A stretch of 64,000 nt of DNA from Mycobacterium paraffinicum. Lineage in GTDB: Bacteria > Actinomycetota > Actinomycetes > Mycobacteriales > Mycobacteriaceae. Made by a program: the position numbers and the translations under genes. The notes below the pieces were generated by a model. That model had not been told where the DNA came from, made no database searches, and saw nothing but the letters and a program-made list of their open reading frames with translations. The stretch is from positions 1 to 64,000 of the forward strand of contig NZ_MPNT01000002.1 in NCBI RefSeq assembly GCF_001907675.1. Direction: 5' to 3'. Shown here piece after piece: positions 62,701-64,000 of this stretch. Position 1 is the first letter of the stretch. Every line of letters begins with the position of its first letter.

Positions 62701-63075
62701 ATCAACAGTCTGAGAGTGTCACGACAATGGCACAAGTCCCGGAACCGGGCGACAAACCAAGCACCGGCGAGGCCGCCGTCACCACCCTCGAACGTCCGCC
62801 GGCATGGGCGAGCCACGCCCCGCCCCGCCGGGCGGCTGGAGGCGACTGCCGCCGTAGGCACGAATCGAGGACCCGGGGTGTGCGGGCTTCAGATCCGCGG
62901 GCGCATGCTTTCGGCAAGCCAGCCGGAGACTGCACGACCGATCGCTGCTCGTCAGCGCCGTGTGGGTTATGAAAATCTCTCTGCTACAAGACATTACATA
63001 TTGTGCCAACAGGGCATGCTACGCTTGCGCGGGATGCCCGTCGGCATCCGTTCGAAAATGAGAGAAGTTGAAGGT
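62701..63075. other. 375-base gap upstream of the cold-shock gene
   Basis: Divergent region between the DUF732 gene and cspA. The cspA frame stays open upstream to 62716 but the residues look non-coding. A somewhat AT-richer stretch at 62968-63010 is the likely promoter, and a leader hairpin follows (63032-63049). Confidence 0.5.
63032..63049 (+). promoter_or_regulatory. Leader stem-loop in the cspA 5' region
   Basis: GGATGCC-CGTC-GGCATCC is a perfect 7-bp stem with a 4-base loop, 26 bases before the cspA ATG. Cold-shock mRNAs are often controlled through structured leaders, so a post-transcriptional role is plausible. Confidence 0.45.
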
Positions 63076-63279
63076 ATGACACAGGGAACTGTGAAATGGT
63101 TTAACAGCGAAAAAGGCTTCGGTTTTATCGCTCCGGACGGCGGCGCAGCAGATGTGTTCGTCCACTACTCCGAGATCCAGGGGAACGGCTACCGGTCCCT
63201 CGAGGAAAACCAGAGAGTTGAGTTCAATATCGAGCAGGGGACCAAGGGCCCGCAGGCAGTGGGAGTAACTGCCGTTTAG
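63076..63279 (+). CDS. cspA: Cold-shock protein CspA family
   Basis: 67 residues, the standard length. RNA-binding motifs KGFGFI (13-18) and VFVHY (27-31) are intact in [20 protein letters not shown] and [20 protein letters not shown]. It is a single-domain nucleic-acid chaperone. ATG 63076 follows GAAGG; the long upstream frame is rejected. It is followed 16 bases later by a strong hairpin. The usual M. tuberculosis cspA (Rv3648c) lies elsewhere, so this may be a paralogue. Confidence 0.95.
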   Translation: MTQGTVKWFNSEKGFGFIAPDGGAADVFVHYSEIQGNGYRSLEENQRVEFNIEQGTKGPQAVGVTAV

Positions 63280-63295
63280 TGCGAGCTCTACCCAA

Positions 63296-63327
63296 GTGGG
63301 CTGGTGGGTGATTTCCCGCCAGCCCAC
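63296..63327 (+). terminator. Hairpin terminator after cspA
   Basis: GTGGGCTGGTGGG pairs with CCCGCCAGCCCAC (63315-63327), a 13-bp stem with one T-G pair and a six-base loop. It starts 17 bases after the cspA stop. No T-tract, in keeping with mycobacterial terminators. Confidence 0.75.
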
Positions 63328-63669
63328 AGCACGTTAAGGGGCATCCCGCCCCGCGCCCGGCGGGCGTACGATCAGGTCATTGGGACCACGCAGGCCCCGA
63401 TATCACGGGGTTCTATTGCCGATCATTCTCCCCGGCAAGCGACGAAAAGTCCGAGAGGTCTCCGCGCTGCGAGCGCCAAAGCCTTGGCGCGCTCCTCAAG
63501 TGTTCTTCCGCTAGAAGCGCTGTAACACAACAGATTTGGCTGGGCTTTCGGCCGTTCGAGATGCGGTCTGCATCGGGTCGGTGATATGTCGCGCGCGACC
63601 ATCTGAGATCGCGTCGTCACCGATTCGATCGAGAATTGGCCGGTTCGCGGCCAAGACGGGATTGCCGCT
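63328..63669. other. 342-base gap
   Basis: Frames in this stretch on either strand look like shadows without domain content. Apart from a small GC hairpin near 63350 I see no feature. It presumably carries the promoter of the DUF5994 gene. Confidence 0.45.
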
Positions 63670-64000
63670 ATGACACGACACGGACGCGAGACGGTTTCCA
63701 GCGGCCCCCACACAGGACCCGAGAACACGCCCCGGTTGCGCATGAAGCCCAAGGCGCGAACGACCGGGCACGTCGACGGAGCTTGGTGGCCACACGGCGA
63801 CGACCTGACGAGCGAACTGCCTGACCTGCTGGCGGTGTTGTCGGTGGGGCTCGGCTCCATCGAGCGGGTGATGATGACAGCGGCGGCGCCGGGCAATGCT
63901 TGCACCATCGCCGACATACTCGGGATCAGTCACGGCCGCCCGGAACCGCCGGGCGCGCCGTACCGGCCCGCATTCCGTCGGCGCGTACGGAGGTCTCGCG
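63670..64000 (+). CDS. DUF5994-family protein, cut by the window edge
   Basis: The frame is open from ATG 63670 to the last base. Residues 23-62 (RLRMKPKARTTGHVDGAWWP, then DDLTSELPDLLAVLSVGLGSIERVM) are the conserved N-terminal core of DUF5994 proteins, small mycobacterial proteins of unknown function. After that the sequence departs from the family pattern I recall (no YNLxEW), so a frameshift or a divergent C-terminus is possible. The 3' end is outside the window. Confidence 0.6.
   Translation, partial: MTRHGRETVSSGPHTGPENTPRLRMKPKARTTGHVDGAWWPHGDDLTSELPDLLAVLSVGLGSIERVMMTAAAPGNACTIADILGISHGRPEPPGAPYRPAFRRRVRRSR

Noticed and set aside
62716..63075. N-terminal extension of the cold-shock protein
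   Set aside because: Cold-shock proteins of this class start at MTQGTVKWF; the upstream residues are basic and low in information.

Overview
The window is high-GC DNA from a mycobacterium. It follows, in reverse order, the Mycobacterium tuberculosis H37Rv segment from pepC (Rv0800) down to phoP (Rv0757). Shared landmarks are pepC, DyP peroxidase/encapsulin, the Rv0794c-like flavoprotein, purQ/purS/purC/purB/purD, emrB, ptrB, cyp126, ggtA, aldA, cyp123, cyp51, adhB and phoPR. Rv numbers are recalled family knowledge, not search results. Many accessory genes absent from the M. tuberculosis segment, an unbroken ptrB and a second emrB copy point to an environmental or opportunistic slow grower (Mycobacterium avium-complex-like); that is inference.

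Layout. 1-4.4 kb: F420-type reductase, DoxX protein, aminopeptidase PepC, and the DyP peroxidase-encapsulin nanocompartment operon. 4.4-11 kb: accessory block with a MOSC-flavin reductase fusion, an alpha/beta hydrolase, two overlapping paralogous TetR genes, a tandem DUF427 protein, a TMEM175-type channel and a HAD dehalogenase. Four copies of a TGGG-N8-CCCA palindrome sit only beside these genes and suggest a local regulon. 11-15.8 kb: disulfide-type flavoprotein, cupin, VOC protein, a TetR/nitroreductase divergon with a long palindrome, GntR regulator, YbjN-like protein. 15.8-27.4 kb: purQ-purS, a secreted protein, metallo-hydrolase, flavoprotein, deacetylase-like protein, tandem emrB pumps, ptrB-purC. 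27.4-33.8 kb: Rv0779c-like membrane protein followed by an accessory ethanol/acetaldehyde set (GAF-domain regulator, aldehyde dehydrogenase, alcohol dehydrogenase) that ends in a collapsed acetyl-CoA synthetase pseudogene, then an antigen-85-like esterase and a decayed TDT transporter. 33.8-41.9 kb: purB-cyp126, DUF429 protein, TetR/esterase divergon, ggtA, purD. 41.9-47.2 kb: MarR/aldo-keto reductase divergon and the aldA-SDR-dehydrogenase-CMD operon. 47.2-55.8 kb: TetR-cyp123-SDR-cyp51-ferredoxin-Rv0762c-like run, then adhB, an old-yellow-enzyme-type reductase and a Rv0760c-like protein. 56-64 kb: HIT protein, phoPR, a decapeptide-repeat protein, tRNA-Thr(TGT), LGFP lipoprotein, membrane protein, DUF732 protein, cspA-like cold-shock gene and a partial DUF5994 gene.

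Working together. The purine genes supply five steps of IMP synthesis and are interleaved with unrelated genes through 4-bp start/stop overlaps (purC-ptrB, purB-cyp126). The P450 cluster carries its own 3Fe-4S ferredoxin and dehydrogenases, consistent with sterol or lipid oxidation. At least seven divergent or upstream gaps next to regulator genes hold inverted repeats that are good operator candidates.
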